From contig CAJTPM010000011.1 in NCBI GenBank assembly GCA_910578085.1, forward strand, positions 62,001 through 126,000: a stretch of DNA of 64,000 bases. The letters are read 5' to 3'. Source of the DNA: an uncultured Lachnospiraceae bacterium (lineage in GTDB: Bacteria; Bacillota; Clostridia; Lachnospirales; Lachnospiraceae). Positions 23,107-32,653 of the stretch are shown in pieces. Made by a program: the position numbers and the translations under genes. Below the pieces are notes generated by a model. The model did no database searches and was not told the origin of the DNA. It worked only from the letters and a program-made list of their open reading frames with translations. How positions within the stretch are numbered: position 1 is the first letter of the stretch; every line of letters starts with the position of its first letter.

Positions 23107-25137
23107 ATGGCAGCTATTCATGTATTAAGTCATGAGACAATCGACAGGATCGCAGCCGGCGAAGTAGTGGAACGACCTTCCAGTATCGTGAAGGAACTGG
23201 TGGAAAATGCCATCGATGCCGGGGCAACGGCAGTTACAGTGGAAATTAAGGACGGCGGCATCAGTTTTATCCGGGTCAGTGACAACGGCTGCGGTATTGA
23301 AAAATCGGAGATCCGCAGAGCCTTCCTGCGCCATGCCACCTCCAAGATACAGGATGCGGAGGATCTGCTTCGGCTGCATTCTCTGGGATTTCGCGGGGAG
23401 GCTTTAAGCAGTATTTCCGCAGTCTCCCAGACGGAGATGATCACCAAAACAAAAGCGGAACTGACAGGGGTCCGCATCAGTATGGAGGGATCTGCGGAAA
23501 CGGATTTTGAGGAGGTTGGCGCGCCTGAGGGGACGACGATTATTGTGCGCAACCTGTTTTTCAATGTGCCCGCAAGGCGGAAATTCCTGAAACAGCCTGC
23601 TACTGAGGGCGGTTATGTGGCAGATCTGATGGAGCATCTGGCATTGGCAAATTCGCGGATCTCTTTCCAGTTTATCCAGAATAATCAGGTGAAGTTTTCC
23701 ACCGCCGGAAATGGAATTTTAAATCAGACGGTATACAAACTTTATGGGAAGGACATGACAGATGCCTTAATCCCGATTGAGCGGCAGGGGGAGGGCATTC
23801 GTCTCTCCGGTTTCCTTGGAAAACCTTCCTGTAACCGTTCCAACAGAAATTATGAATTCTATTTTCTGAACGGCAGATATATTAAGAGCAGTCTGGTAGC
23901 CAAAGCGCTGGAGGAAGGTTACAGATCTTACCTGATGCAGCACAAATACCCGTTCTGTGTGCTGATGATGGATGTGGATCCTGTTCGGGTAGATGTGAAT
24001 GTTCATCCCGCAAAGATGGAAGTCCGATTTACGGAGGAAATGCGCGTCTATGAATTTCTTCTGGAGTCTGTCAGGGAAGTGCTGGCCGCTCATGAAATGA
24101 TACCGGAAATCGCCCTGACAGAGCCGGAAAAAGAGATTAAAAAGGAGAAAGCCATCGAACCGTTCCAGAAAAATCGGACAGAGGTAAGGACAGAAAGTAT
24201 AAAAAATATTTTACCGGCAGATACTGTGACAGAAAATAATCCGAAAGTCTCTTCCAAAGATTTCTTTGTGGATTTTGATGAGATGGAAGAGAAGGGGACA
24301 AAGACAGGAGCTTCATCAGGCGGACTCCCCGAAAAAAGAGTACAGGAAGTAAACAGCCTGAGCATGAAAAAGACTGCTTCAGAAGAGCTGTTTGCCGGAA
24401 AGGTGCAGGATGAGGAAGAAATATATGTGACCGAGCCGGTCAACCGAGAGGAGAATGGGATCTGTGCAGTAAAAAGCCTGTCACCGGCTTTTGAAGGACC
24501 TGCAATTTCCGACACAAAGCAGTTGAATCTTTTTGAGGAACGGATCATCTCTGAGACAGGAAGACAGAAATTCCAGATCCTGGGACAGGCCTTTGATACA
24601 TACTGGATCGTTGTGCATGAGGATAGACTGCTGATGATCGACCAGCATGCCGCCCATGAGAAGGTGAAGTATGAGCGGATCATGAAGGCGGTCAAAGAAA
24701 GTGATGTAGTGTCACAGTATCTCTATCCGCCGCTTGTGCTTTCTCTGTCCGGCAGAGAGCAGGAGATCCTTTCCCGTTACAGGGAAGCCTTTGAAAAACT
24801 GGGTTTTGAGCTGGAATATTTCGGCGGTAACGAGATCAACATCCGAAGCGCGCCGGCGGAACTGTTCGGCAGCACGATAAAAGATATGTTTCTGGAAGTG
24901 CTGGACGAACTCTCCGTCACAGGTGTCGGACGGGCAAAGAGCACAGAGGAGCGGATTGCCACGATGGCCTGCAAGGCGGCGGTGAAAGGGAACATGCGTA
25001 TGAGCGTGCCGGAGATGGAGGCGTTGCTCGATGAACTTCTGACACTGGACAATCCCTACTTTTGTCCCCACGGCAGGCCGACGATCATTTCCTTCACAAG
25101 ACAGGAACTGGAGAAAAAATTTAAGCGGATCGTATAA
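23107..25137 (+). CDS. mutL: DNA mismatch repair protein MutL (endonuclease type)
   Basis: The 676-residue protein has the GHKL ATPase N-terminus (ENAIDAGAT; DNGCGI; RHATSKI; GFRGEAL) and a C-terminal dimerisation/endonuclease domain with the motif DQHAAHEKVKYE. That motif marks MutL proteins that nick DNA themselves, as expected in a bacterium without MutH. A charged linker (about 350-480) joins the halves. ATG 23107 with GGAAGGAG upstream is preferred over the GTG at 23080 that overlaps the previous gene. Confidence 0.97.
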   Translation: MAAIHVLSHETIDRIAAGEVVERPSSIVKELVENAIDAGATAVTVEIKDGGISFIRVSDNGCGIEKSEIRRAFLRHATSKIQDAEDLLRLHSLGFRGEALSSISAVSQTEMITKTKAELTGVRISMEGSAETDFEEVGAPEGTTIIVRNLFFNVPARRKFLKQPATEGGYVADLMEHLALANSRISFQFIQNNQVKFSTAGNGILNQTVYKLYGKDMTDALIPIERQGEGIRLSGFLGKPSCNRSNRNYEFYFLNGRYIKSSLVAKALEEGYRSYLMQHKYPFCVLMMDVDPVRVDVNVHPAKMEVRFTEEMRVYEFLLESVREVLAAHEMIPEIALTEPEKEIKKEKAIEPFQKNRTEVRTESIKNILPADTVTENNPKVSSKDFFVDFDEMEEKGTKTGASSGGLPEKRVQEVNSLSMKKTASEELFAGKVQDEEEIYVTEPVNREENGICAVKSLSPAFEGPAISDTKQLNLFEERIISETGRQKFQILGQAFDTYWIVVHEDRLLMIDQHAAHEKVKYERIMKAVKESDVVSQYLYPPLVLSLSGREQEILSRYREAFEKLGFELEYFGGNEINIRSAPAELFGSTIKDMFLEVLDELSVTGVGRAKSTEERIATMACKAAVKGNMRMSVPEMEALLDELLTLDNPYFCPHGRPTIISFTRQELEKKFKRIV

Positions 25138-25263
25138 TCCTCAAATAATCCGGCAGGAAACCTACGGGTATCCAGGCAGCAGCGCAGACTGATAATTCGC
25201 ATAATCAACAGATTGCCGCGAGTGTCCTTGTTCGCGGGAATAGGGTAATGGGGTATTTCAGAA

Positions 25264-26250
25264 ATGAAAGACACACACACATCCTATAACAGGGAAAAAC
25301 TTCACACACTTCGTCCTCTTATTGTATTGACAGGGCCTACCGCTGTCGGAAAAACGGCGGTTTCTGTTGAGTTTGCAAAAGCTGTGCAGGGAGAGATCAT
25401 TTCTGCGGATTCCATGCAGGTCTACAGAGGAATGGATATCGGTTCGGCGAAAATCGGGGCGGAGGAGATGGCAGGTGTCAGACATCACCTGTTAGATATT
25501 TTAGAACCTGAAGAGAACTTTAATGTGATGCTTTTCCAGCGGCTTGCAAAAGAAAAGATAGAGGAGATCTACGACCGCAGCCACATTCCAATTCTGACCG
25601 GCGGCACCGGATTTTATATCCAGTCGGTACTTTATGACATTGCGTTTACGGTGGAAACTGATATGAGTGTCAGAGACAGGCTGGAATGGGAGGCGTTGGA
25701 GAAGGGGGCAGAATATCTCCACGAAAAGCTCACCGCCGTAGACCCTGTGACGGCCGAAAATATCCATGCCAACAATGTCAGGCGGGTGATCCGTGCATTG
25801 GAGTTTTATGAGCTGAACGGTTATCCTCTGTCGGAACATAATGCGAAAGAGAGACAGAAAAGTTCACCGTATCTGTTTCGCTATTATGTGCTCAATGAGC
25901 CCAGGGAACTGCTCTATGAGAAAATTGAAAGCCGGGTGGATGGTATGATGGCGCAGGGGCTTGTAGCGGAAGTGAAGGCGCTGAAGGAGAGGGGATGTAC
26001 CAGAGATATGGTTTCCATGCAGGGCCTGGGCTACAAGGAGATTCTGGATTATCTGGATGGCGTCTGTACACTGGAAGCTGCTGTTGATACGATCAAAAGG
26101 GAAACGAGGCATTTCGCCAAAAGGCAGCTCACCTGGTTTCGCCGGGAAAAGGAAGTGACCTGGGTAGAGAAAAAAAACTTTGCAGATATGTGGGAGCTTT
26201 TTGATTTTTTGATAAAAGATTTTGAAACAAATATCGGTAAAAAGTTATGA
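25264..26250 (+). CDS. miaA: tRNA dimethylallyltransferase
   Basis: MiaA transfers dimethylallyl to A37 of tRNAs reading UNN codons, giving the substrate of MiaB. The 328-residue protein has a P-loop GPTAVGKT (residues 24-31), the DSMQVYRGMDIGSAK motif, and ILTGGTGFYIQ. Length is normal. The binding site before ATG 25264 is weak (AGAA only), and a 127-base gap separates it from mutL, so it may have its own promoter or use coupling. The mutS-mutL-miaA order is common in Firmicutes. Confidence 0.96.
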   Translation: MKDTHTSYNREKLHTLRPLIVLTGPTAVGKTAVSVEFAKAVQGEIISADSMQVYRGMDIGSAKIGAEEMAGVRHHLLDILEPEENFNVMLFQRLAKEKIEEIYDRSHIPILTGGTGFYIQSVLYDIAFTVETDMSVRDRLEWEALEKGAEYLHEKLTAVDPVTAENIHANNVRRVIRALEFYELNGYPLSEHNAKERQKSSPYLFRYYVLNEPRELLYEKIESRVDGMMAQGLVAEVKALKERGCTRDMVSMQGLGYKEILDYLDGVCTLEAAVDTIKRETRHFAKRQLTWFRREKEVTWVEKKNFADMWELFDFLIKDFETNIGKKL

Positions 26251-26337
26251 CAGTGATTTTTGAGAGAAACTTCTGAAAGACGAATATTATCAGGAATAAT
26301 AGTAATGTTTTTTGTAACTTGAGAGAGGAACATTGTT

Positions 26338-26937
26338 ATGATAGAAAAAACACATATCAAATTGGAAACAGCGCGTCTGATTCTGCGTCCCTGGGAGAAG
26401 GCAGACGCGGAAAGTTTATACGAATATGCGAGAGATCCGGCTGTAGGGCCAGTGGCGGGCTGGCCTGTACATACCAGTGTGGAAAGCAGCAGAGAAATCA
26501 TACGGACTGTCTTCGCGGCGGATGAGACGTATGCGGTCTGCCTGAAGGAAGATAATAAGGCGATCGGGTGCGTCGCCGTCACGGTCGGAGCGGAGAGCAA
26601 TTTAAACCTGTCAGAAACGGAGGGAGAGATAGGATACTGGATTGGTGTGCCCTTCTGGGGACAGGGACTGATACCGGAAGCCGTGCGGGAACTGATACGC
26701 CGCAGTTTTGAGGATCTGGGGCTTGTCAAACTCTGGTGCGGATATTTTGAGGGAAATACCAAATCGAAGAGAGTGCAGGAGAAATGCGGCTTTGTTTACC
26801 ATCATACGAATAAGGACATGCACTGGAAGCTGATGGACGATATCCGGACGGAGCATGTCACCTGTCTGACGAGGGATGACTGGGAGCGAAAACAGGCTGA
26901 GAATAGAGATAATCGGAAAGAAGTGAATGATCGATGA
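26338..26937 (+). CDS. GNAT-family acetyltransferase (RimJ/RimL-like)
   Basis: A 199-residue N-acetyltransferase of the type that acetylates protein N-termini or small amines. It begins with the typical [17 protein letters not shown], and the acetyl-CoA loop is at [17 protein letters not shown], followed by [10 protein letters not shown]. The substrate cannot be assigned. The last 20 residues are charged and look disordered. It is 88 bases after miaA, with GAGAGGA before its ATG. Confidence 0.9.
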   Translation: MIEKTHIKLETARLILRPWEKADAESLYEYARDPAVGPVAGWPVHTSVESSREIIRTVFAADETYAVCLKEDNKAIGCVAVTVGAESNLNLSETEGEIGYWIGVPFWGQGLIPEAVRELIRRSFEDLGLVKLWCGYFEGNTKSKRVQEKCGFVYHHTNKDMHWKLMDDIRTEHVTCLTRDDWERKQAENRDNRKEVNDR

Positions 26938-26979
26938 AAAAACTTTTAATGTGCTGTAAATCGGCAGAATAAAAGCTTC

Positions 26980-27039
26980 TTGACTTATGTAGATTACCGA
27001 TATATTATATAGATAATAGATGTATCGATAATCTATATA
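26980..27039 (+). promoter_or_regulatory. Promoter with overlapping inverted repeats before the S8 protease gene
   Basis: TTGACT (26980-26985) and TATTAT (27003-27008) are 17 bases apart. One inverted repeat with 13-base arms and one mismatch spans 26990-27002 and 27023-27035 (TAGATTACCGATA / TATCGATAATCTA). A second, perfect 9-base one spans 27006-27014 and 27031-27039 (TATATAGAT / ATCTATATA). The arms flank the -10 box, the layout of a repressor operator. Confidence 0.6.
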
Positions 27040-27095
27040 AAGAAAAGGAGCAGGATCGAATCATCAGGCGCCGACGGTTTGGTCCGAAAGAGAAA

Positions 27096-28346
27096 ATGAA
27101 ACATGGAAAAAAGAAATATCTGCTTATTATTTTGCCTGTTCTGGTACTGACCGCCGGGGGCATCCTGGTCTGGTATCTGACTGGTGGTTTTATGAGTCCC
27201 GTGACCGGACGGATTGAGGATGAGGATTACAGGGCGGGCAACAGGAAGTACTACAGACGGGAACAGTATTTCCCGTTACAGAGGGGCGTATTATCGGAAA
27301 TCCCCGAGATAGATGAAAATATGGGCCTGGATCTGCGGGGAAGCGACGCTTCCAGTCTGGATCTTGCACAGGAGAGAGCGCTTTTGGATCTTGCAACCTT
27401 TGACAGCGCCACAGTCTGGCCGGAAGCGTTGCCGGAAGACTTTTTTCCGGAACGGATCATGGAAACCGGAAAAAATCCCGGCCTCGGCATAAGAGCACTC
27501 CATGAAAAGGGGATCACCGGTGAGGGCGTAAGCATCGCCATTGTGGATCAGGCGTTAAATCCGGAGCATGTGGAATACGCGGACAACCTGATGAACTATG
27601 AGTTATTGCACTGCAGCGATCAGGCGGCGCAGATGCATGGTTCCGCAGTGACCAGCATCGCCGTCGGGAAAACCTGCGGCGTAGCGCCAGGAGCTGATGT
27701 CTATTATATCGCTTCCACCTTCGGTACTTACGGTTTTGGCAGCATGAAGATGGACTTAAACTACATGGCGGACAGCATCGACCGGGTATTAGAGATCAAT
27801 AAGCTGCTACCTGTGGAGAAAAAGATCCGTGTGATCTCTATCTCCAGAGGATTCAGTTCCGAAAAAGGTTCCGACGAGGTGCGGGCGGCCATCGAGCGGG
27901 CGAAAGAGGAGGACGTGTTTGTAATCACCACCTCCACGGATGCTAATTACGGTTTCGCGTTGATGGGACTTGGAAGAGAACAGACCGCAGATCCCGACAG
28001 CGTATCGGTCTACGGTCCGGGGCACTTCTGGAGCGGGGAATTTTACAGGGACGGCATAGCAGATCCCGCCCATATACTGCTAGTGCCTATGGATGCGAGG
28101 ACTTACGCTTCCTGGTACGATACGGGCGGCTATGAGTTTGCCTCCTCCGGGGGCTTAAGCTGGTCCGTCCCCTGGCTTGCCGGGCTGTACGCCCTCTGTC
28201 TGCAGACGGATCAGGACCTTACACCCGAAGAATTTATTCAGACTGCGTTTGAGACCGGCACAGTGCAGACATTAGAGTACGAGGGGACTTCTTATGAACT
28301 GGGGACAATTGTGGATCCGACAGCACTGACAGAAGCGTTGGAGTAA
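27096..28346 (+). CDS. Membrane-anchored subtilisin-like (S8) protein
   Basis: The 416-residue protein has an N-terminal membrane anchor (residues 8-28) and an extracellular S8-type domain. The triad residues are Asp151 (IAIVDQAL), His181 (QMHGSAV) and Ser355 (GLSWSVPWLAG). The expected Asn of the oxyanion hole (usually in an AGN motif) is not visible around residues 277-285 (TTSTDANYG), so activity is uncertain. ATG 27096 has only a weak binding site. A good AAAGGAG at 27044-27050 is followed at normal distance by in-frame ATC codons (27060, 27063) and a basic stretch, so a non-canonical upstream start is possible. Confidence 0.8.
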   Translation: MKHGKKKYLLIILPVLVLTAGGILVWYLTGGFMSPVTGRIEDEDYRAGNRKYYRREQYFPLQRGVLSEIPEIDENMGLDLRGSDASSLDLAQERALLDLATFDSATVWPEALPEDFFPERIMETGKNPGLGIRALHEKGITGEGVSIAIVDQALNPEHVEYADNLMNYELLHCSDQAAQMHGSAVTSIAVGKTCGVAPGADVYYIASTFGTYGFGSMKMDLNYMADSIDRVLEINKLLPVEKKIRVISISRGFSSEKGSDEVRAAIERAKEEDVFVITTSTDANYGFALMGLGREQTADPDSVSVYGPGHFWSGEFYRDGIADPAHILLVPMDARTYASWYDTGGYEFASSGGLSWSVPWLAGLYALCLQTDQDLTPEEFIQTAFETGTVQTLEYEGTSYELGTIVDPTALTEALE

Positions 28347-28507
28347 AGAAAATGTCCACTGTTTTGCGGAAGATACGGATATGATGAAAAAAGAGGAAGA
28401 ACAGGCAGCTATGTGATTTTTGTCCTGTTTGTCATGGCCGCAGTACCGGGCAATATTGTGAAAAAAGGTCGGTACGCCCAAAATAAGTGATTGGAGAATA
28501 AAAACAG

Positions 28508-29797
28508 ATGGAACAGTATTACAGACAACTCGGTATCTCATCCGATGTCTATCATTTCTGCCAGAGAATCTGGGACTCTCTAGCAGAACGCTTTGCAAAG
28601 ATCGATGCGGTATCTGAGGCAAATCAGCTGAAGGTTTTGAAGTCATTGCAGGAAAATCAGGTCTCCGAGGCCTGCATGCTTGGTACTACGGGCTACGGCT
28701 ACAATGATCTGGGACGGGATACGTTAGAAAAAGTTTATGCAGGCATCTTCCATACGGAAGATGCCCTGGTACGTCCCCAGATCACCTGCGGCACCCATGC
28801 GCTGGCGTTAGCGTTACTGAGTAACTTACGCCCCGGTGACGAACTGCTTTCGCCGGTAGGAAAGCCCTATGATACGCTGGAGGAGGTTATCGGTATCCGC
28901 CCTTCAAAGGGGTCTTTGGCTGAGTACGGCATTACCTACGCGCAGGTGGATCTGCTGCCTGACGGCGGTTTTGACTGGGAAGGCATCGAAAAGGCGATAA
29001 ACGAACGGACGCGCCTTGTGACGATTCAGCGTTCCAAAGGCTATGCTACCCGTCCCACACTGTCCGTGGAGCGGATCGGAGAACTGATCGACTTTATAAA
29101 AAAAATAAAACCGGATGTGCTCTGTATGGTGGATAACTGTTATGGGGAATTTGTGGAGACCATCGAGCCTACGGATGTGGGGGCGGATATGGCAGTGGGA
29201 TCCCTGATCAAAAATCCAGGCGGCGGCATTGCACCCATTGGCGGCTATATCGCAGGAAAAAAAGAATGCGTAGAGAATGCGGCCTTCCGCCTCACCAGCC
29301 CGGGACTCGGCAAAGAGGTGGGGGCTTCCTTGGGGATTTTGAGTGGTTTCTATGAGGGACTGTTTTTGGCGCCGAATGTGACCGCGAGCGCATTAAAAGG
29401 AGCTGTTTTTGCAGCAAATGTCTACGGGAGACTGGGATTTGAAGTGATTCCGGATGGCACCAAAGAGCGGTATGATATCATTCAGGCTGTATGCTTTGGG
29501 AAGCCGGAAGCACTGATCGCGTTTTGCGAGGGCATTCAGGCCGCTTCACCGGTGGATTCCCACGTATGTCCTGAGCCCTGGGCGATGCCGGGCTATGACA
29601 GCGATGTGATTATGGCTGCCGGGGCCTTTGTGTCCGGCTCTTCCATTGAACTATCTGCAGACGGCCCGTTGAAATATCCATATGCTGCTTATTTTCAGGG
29701 GGGCATCACCTGGCAGCACGCAAAATTTGGTATTATGCGGTCTTTGCAGGCTCTTGTCGACAAAGGACTGGTTTTATCAGAACTTCAGAATTTGTGA
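28508..29797 (+). CDS. PLP-dependent enzyme of the aluminium-resistance / methionine gamma-lyase-like family
   Basis: This 429-residue fold-type I PLP enzyme matches the 'aluminium resistance' family. Visible features are TCGTHALALALLSNLRPGDELLSP in the cofactor-binding part, MVDNCYGEFVE for the Asp that holds the pyridine nitrogen, and the Lys in GSLIKNPGGGIAPIGGY as the likely Schiff-base residue. The true reaction is not established for most members; sulfur amino-acid lyase activity is the usual annotation. TTGGAGAA precedes the ATG. Confidence 0.88.
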   Translation: MEQYYRQLGISSDVYHFCQRIWDSLAERFAKIDAVSEANQLKVLKSLQENQVSEACMLGTTGYGYNDLGRDTLEKVYAGIFHTEDALVRPQITCGTHALALALLSNLRPGDELLSPVGKPYDTLEEVIGIRPSKGSLAEYGITYAQVDLLPDGGFDWEGIEKAINERTRLVTIQRSKGYATRPTLSVERIGELIDFIKKIKPDVLCMVDNCYGEFVETIEPTDVGADMAVGSLIKNPGGGIAPIGGYIAGKKECVENAAFRLTSPGLGKEVGASLGILSGFYEGLFLAPNVTASALKGAVFAANVYGRLGFEVIPDGTKERYDIIQAVCFGKPEALIAFCEGIQAASPVDSHVCPEPWAMPGYDSDVIMAAGAFVSGSSIELSADGPLKYPYAAYFQGGITWQHAKFGIMRSLQALVDKGLVLSELQNL

Positions 29798-30015
29798 TGA
29801 CAAATTTTGTCTAAAAAAGTGGGGGTTTTTATGTACAGAAAAGGGATTTTGTGTTAGTATGTTAGAAGCGTAAAAAATGGGGGATGCCGGAAAGGAAAAA
29901 ATATTATCCTATTTTGGCCGGTATAGTATTCCAAATATGGTAAATACTATGAAGGAATCACCAAAAAGAATGCGTGAGCGATGAGTTTCTGCCCGGAGAG
30001 TGGAAAGGAAAGCAG

Positions 30016-30690
30016 ATGCATTCATACGATATGAAACCCTATGAAATAGTGAAAGAATATGGGGTGGAAGCTTTAGAGGATGACGAGCTTTTAGCCGTGT
30101 TTATCAGGACCGGGACAAAAGAACAGAATGCGGTGGAAGTGGCAAACCGGATTCTTGACAGTTTTCCGGAGAGAAGCCTGTTGGGGTTGTGCCGTATTCC
30201 CTGGCGGGAACTGATGAAAATATCCGGCATCGGCGAAGTAAAGGCTATCAGGCTGAAATGTCTGGCGGAGCTCGCAAGGCGGATATCCCGGATGACAGCA
30301 AAGAAAGGGCTGAAATTCGACAGGCCGGAGACGATATGGCAGTACTATAAAGAAAGTATGCGCCATGAGGAACGGGAGAGAGTGCTGTTGATCATGCTGG
30401 ATCAGAAACTGCGGATGATCTGCGATGCCGTGCTCTCCATTGGAACTATCAGAGAATCCGTGGTTTCACCACGGGAATTATTTATCATGGCACTCAGAGA
30501 AAAAGCAGTACAGATCATGCTGGTCCACAATCATCCCAGCGGTGACCCCACACCCAGCAGAGCAGATCTGGAAATTACAGAACGGGTAAGGCTGCTTGGG
30601 GCGATGATGGAAATACCGCTTGTGGACCATATCATTATCGGAGATAAAACATATTGCAGTCTGCGGGAAAACGGATACCTTGTAATATAA
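30016..30690 (+). CDS. radC: RadC-family JAMM/MPN protein
   Basis: The 224-residue product has an N-terminal helix-hairpin-helix (MKISGIGEVKAIRLKCLAELARR) and a C-terminal JAMM motif HNHPSGDPTPSRAD that coordinates a metal. The biochemical role is unsettled despite the name. It sits directly before mreB, a very common arrangement in Firmicutes. ATG 30016 is preferred because GGAAAGGAAAG lies before it; an in-frame GTG at 29974 would give 238 residues. Confidence 0.93.
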   Translation: MHSYDMKPYEIVKEYGVEALEDDELLAVFIRTGTKEQNAVEVANRILDSFPERSLLGLCRIPWRELMKISGIGEVKAIRLKCLAELARRISRMTAKKGLKFDRPETIWQYYKESMRHEERERVLLIMLDQKLRMICDAVLSIGTIRESVVSPRELFIMALREKAVQIMLVHNHPSGDPTPSRADLEITERVRLLGAMMEIPLVDHIIIGDKTYCSLRENGYLVI

Positions 30691-30776
30691 AAAGTGCGAT
30701 GGCATGAGCTGTCTCAGAAATGTATACCACTTTTTTACAGGAAAAAGCTTATTCGCAAAATGAAAGGAGTACGGTT

Positions 30777-31787
30777 TTGGCTAACAACATTTTCGGCATC
30801 GATTTGGGGACAAATAATATTAAGATTTTTAATAAGAGTGACGATTCTATCATGGTGGAAAAAAACATGATAGCTATTGAAAATAAGAAGAATCTGTTTG
30901 CCTATGGAGATTCTGCCTATGAAATGTATGAAAAAGCGCCGGGCAATATCCAGATTTCCTATCCGCTGTGTAATGGTGTGATTGCGGACATCCACAATAT
31001 GGAGACGTTGGTCCGGTATTTTATCACCGATCTTTCCAGGGGAACGATTAAGCCTTCTGATTTTTATATTGCAGTACCCACCGATGTGACTGAGGTGGAA
31101 AAAAGAGCTTTTTATGATCTGATCCGGGATGCCGGCGTAAAAGCGAAACGTATCATGATTGTGGAAAAAGCGGTAGCCGATGGCCTTGGGCTTGATATTG
31201 ATGTGAAAAATTCCCAGGGTGTGCTGGTCGTCAACGTAGGATACGATACGACGGAGGTTTCAATTCTTTCTCTGGGCGGCATCGTACTCAGCCGGCTGAT
31301 CAAAGTTGGGGGACTCAAATTTGATGACGCCATTCGTGCTGCGGTGCGGAAGGAATTCAGTCTTCTGATTGGTGGAAAGACTGCCGAGAATGTGAAATTT
31401 TCTCTTGCCGAGTTGGAGAAAGAGGGAAGGGGGGCACAGGTCTTCGGCCGGGATATTGTGACAGGGCTGCCTGTGGAACGGGAAATTCCGACAAAACTCA
31501 TCGATACCTGCCTGACGGAAAATTTCAATATGATCATCGATAATGTAAAAGTGATTCTGGAACGTACGCCGCCTGAACTGGCGGCAGACATTTACAGGCA
31601 CGGTATTTATCTCACCGGCGGCGCTTCTCAGGTGAACCATCTGGCGGAACTGATCAGCGTAGGTACGGGCTTAAAGGTGAACGTGGCTGCAGAACCCATG
31701 AACAGTGTGGTACTTGGTATTGCAAAGATCATCAAAGATGACAACTATAAATCCGTAGCATATTCTATTGAAGGAATGAGTAAATGA
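30777..31787 (+). CDS. mreB: Rod-shape determining actin homologue MreB
   Basis: The 336-residue actin-like protein directs lateral wall synthesis with MreC, MreD, RodA and PBP2. It shows the phosphate-1 motif FGIDLGTNNIKIF at the N-terminus, VGYDTTEVSILSLGG in the middle, and the adenosine-binding LTGGASQVNHLAEL near the end. The start is TTG 30777 with AAAGGAG 7 bases upstream; the longer reading from 30720 has no binding site. It overlaps mreC by four bases (ATGA). Confidence 0.95.
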   Translation: MANNIFGIDLGTNNIKIFNKSDDSIMVEKNMIAIENKKNLFAYGDSAYEMYEKAPGNIQISYPLCNGVIADIHNMETLVRYFITDLSRGTIKPSDFYIAVPTDVTEVEKRAFYDLIRDAGVKAKRIMIVEKAVADGLGLDIDVKNSQGVLVVNVGYDTTEVSILSLGGIVLSRLIKVGGLKFDDAIRAAVRKEFSLLIGGKTAENVKFSLAELEKEGRGAQVFGRDIVTGLPVEREIPTKLIDTCLTENFNMIIDNVKVILERTPPELAADIYRHGIYLTGGASQVNHLAELISVGTGLKVNVAAEPMNSVVLGIAKIIKDDNYKSVAYSIEGMSK

Positions 31788-32653
31788 GTCCAGTAGTAAG
31801 ACAAAAAGGAGAAAAATTTACATTACCGGGTAAATATCTCCTTTTTATTTTAACGATCCTGTGTACAGGACTGATGGTCCTGACTTTTACCACATCAGCG
31901 CTGAGTACGCCTCTGTCCTATGCGGCAGGTTTTCTGGTGGTGCCCTTTGAGAAGGGAATATCAAAAGTCGGAAGCTATCTGAACGAACGTACAGAAATGC
32001 TGCAGGAAATACAGAATCTGATTGAGGAGAACGAATCCTTAAAACAGCAGGTGGCGGATCTTACAAATGAGAATATTGCACTGCAGCAGGATCGGTTTGA
32101 GCTGACTAATCTGAGGCAGCTTTATGAACTGGATGCAGAGTATGCTGATTATGAAAAGATCGGCGCACGGGTGATTTCAAAAGACAGCGGTAACTGGTAT
32201 CATTCCTTTGTTATTGACAAGGGAACTGATGACGGAATTGCGGAAAATATGAATGTCATGGCGGGGGCAGGATTAGTTGGCAGAGTTACTTCCGTAGGGA
32301 AAAACTGGGCGAAGGTGACAACTATCATCAGTGATAATGTGAGTGCCAGCGGCACCGTATTATCCACCTCAGATAATCTGGTGGTCACCGGTAATCTGGA
32401 GACCTATGCAGATGGACTGATTGAATTTAACAAGCTGATCGATGAAAAAAATCAGGTGGTGGAGGGTGATAAGATCGTCACCTCCAATATCAGCGACCAC
32501 TATCTGCCCGGAATTCTGATCGGTTACATATCCAGTTTAAATACTGATTCCAACAATCTGACAAAATCAGGTTATGTGACGCCGGCAGTGGATTTCTCCC
32601 ATCTGGAAGAAGTTCTGGTTATTTTGGAAGAAAAACAGACGATCGAGGAATAA
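31784..32653 (+). CDS. mreC: Rod-shape determining protein MreC
   Basis: A 289-residue single-pass membrane protein: transmembrane segment at about residues 18-40, coiled coil at 65-105 (IQNLIEENESLKQQVADLTNENIALQ), then the MreC beta domain with the KDSGNWYHSFVIDKGTDDGI signature. It links MreB filaments to the wall synthases outside. It is coupled to mreB by an ATGA overlap and is followed with no gap by mreD. Confidence 0.96.
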   Translation: MSPVVRQKGEKFTLPGKYLLFILTILCTGLMVLTFTTSALSTPLSYAAGFLVVPFEKGISKVGSYLNERTEMLQEIQNLIEENESLKQQVADLTNENIALQQDRFELTNLRQLYELDAEYADYEKIGARVISKDSGNWYHSFVIDKGTDDGIAENMNVMAGAGLVGRVTSVGKNWAKVTTIISDNVSASGTVLSTSDNLVVTGNLETYADGLIEFNKLIDEKNQVVEGDKIVTSNISDHYLPGILIGYISSLNTDSNNLTKSGYVTPAVDFSHLEEVLVILEEKQTIEE

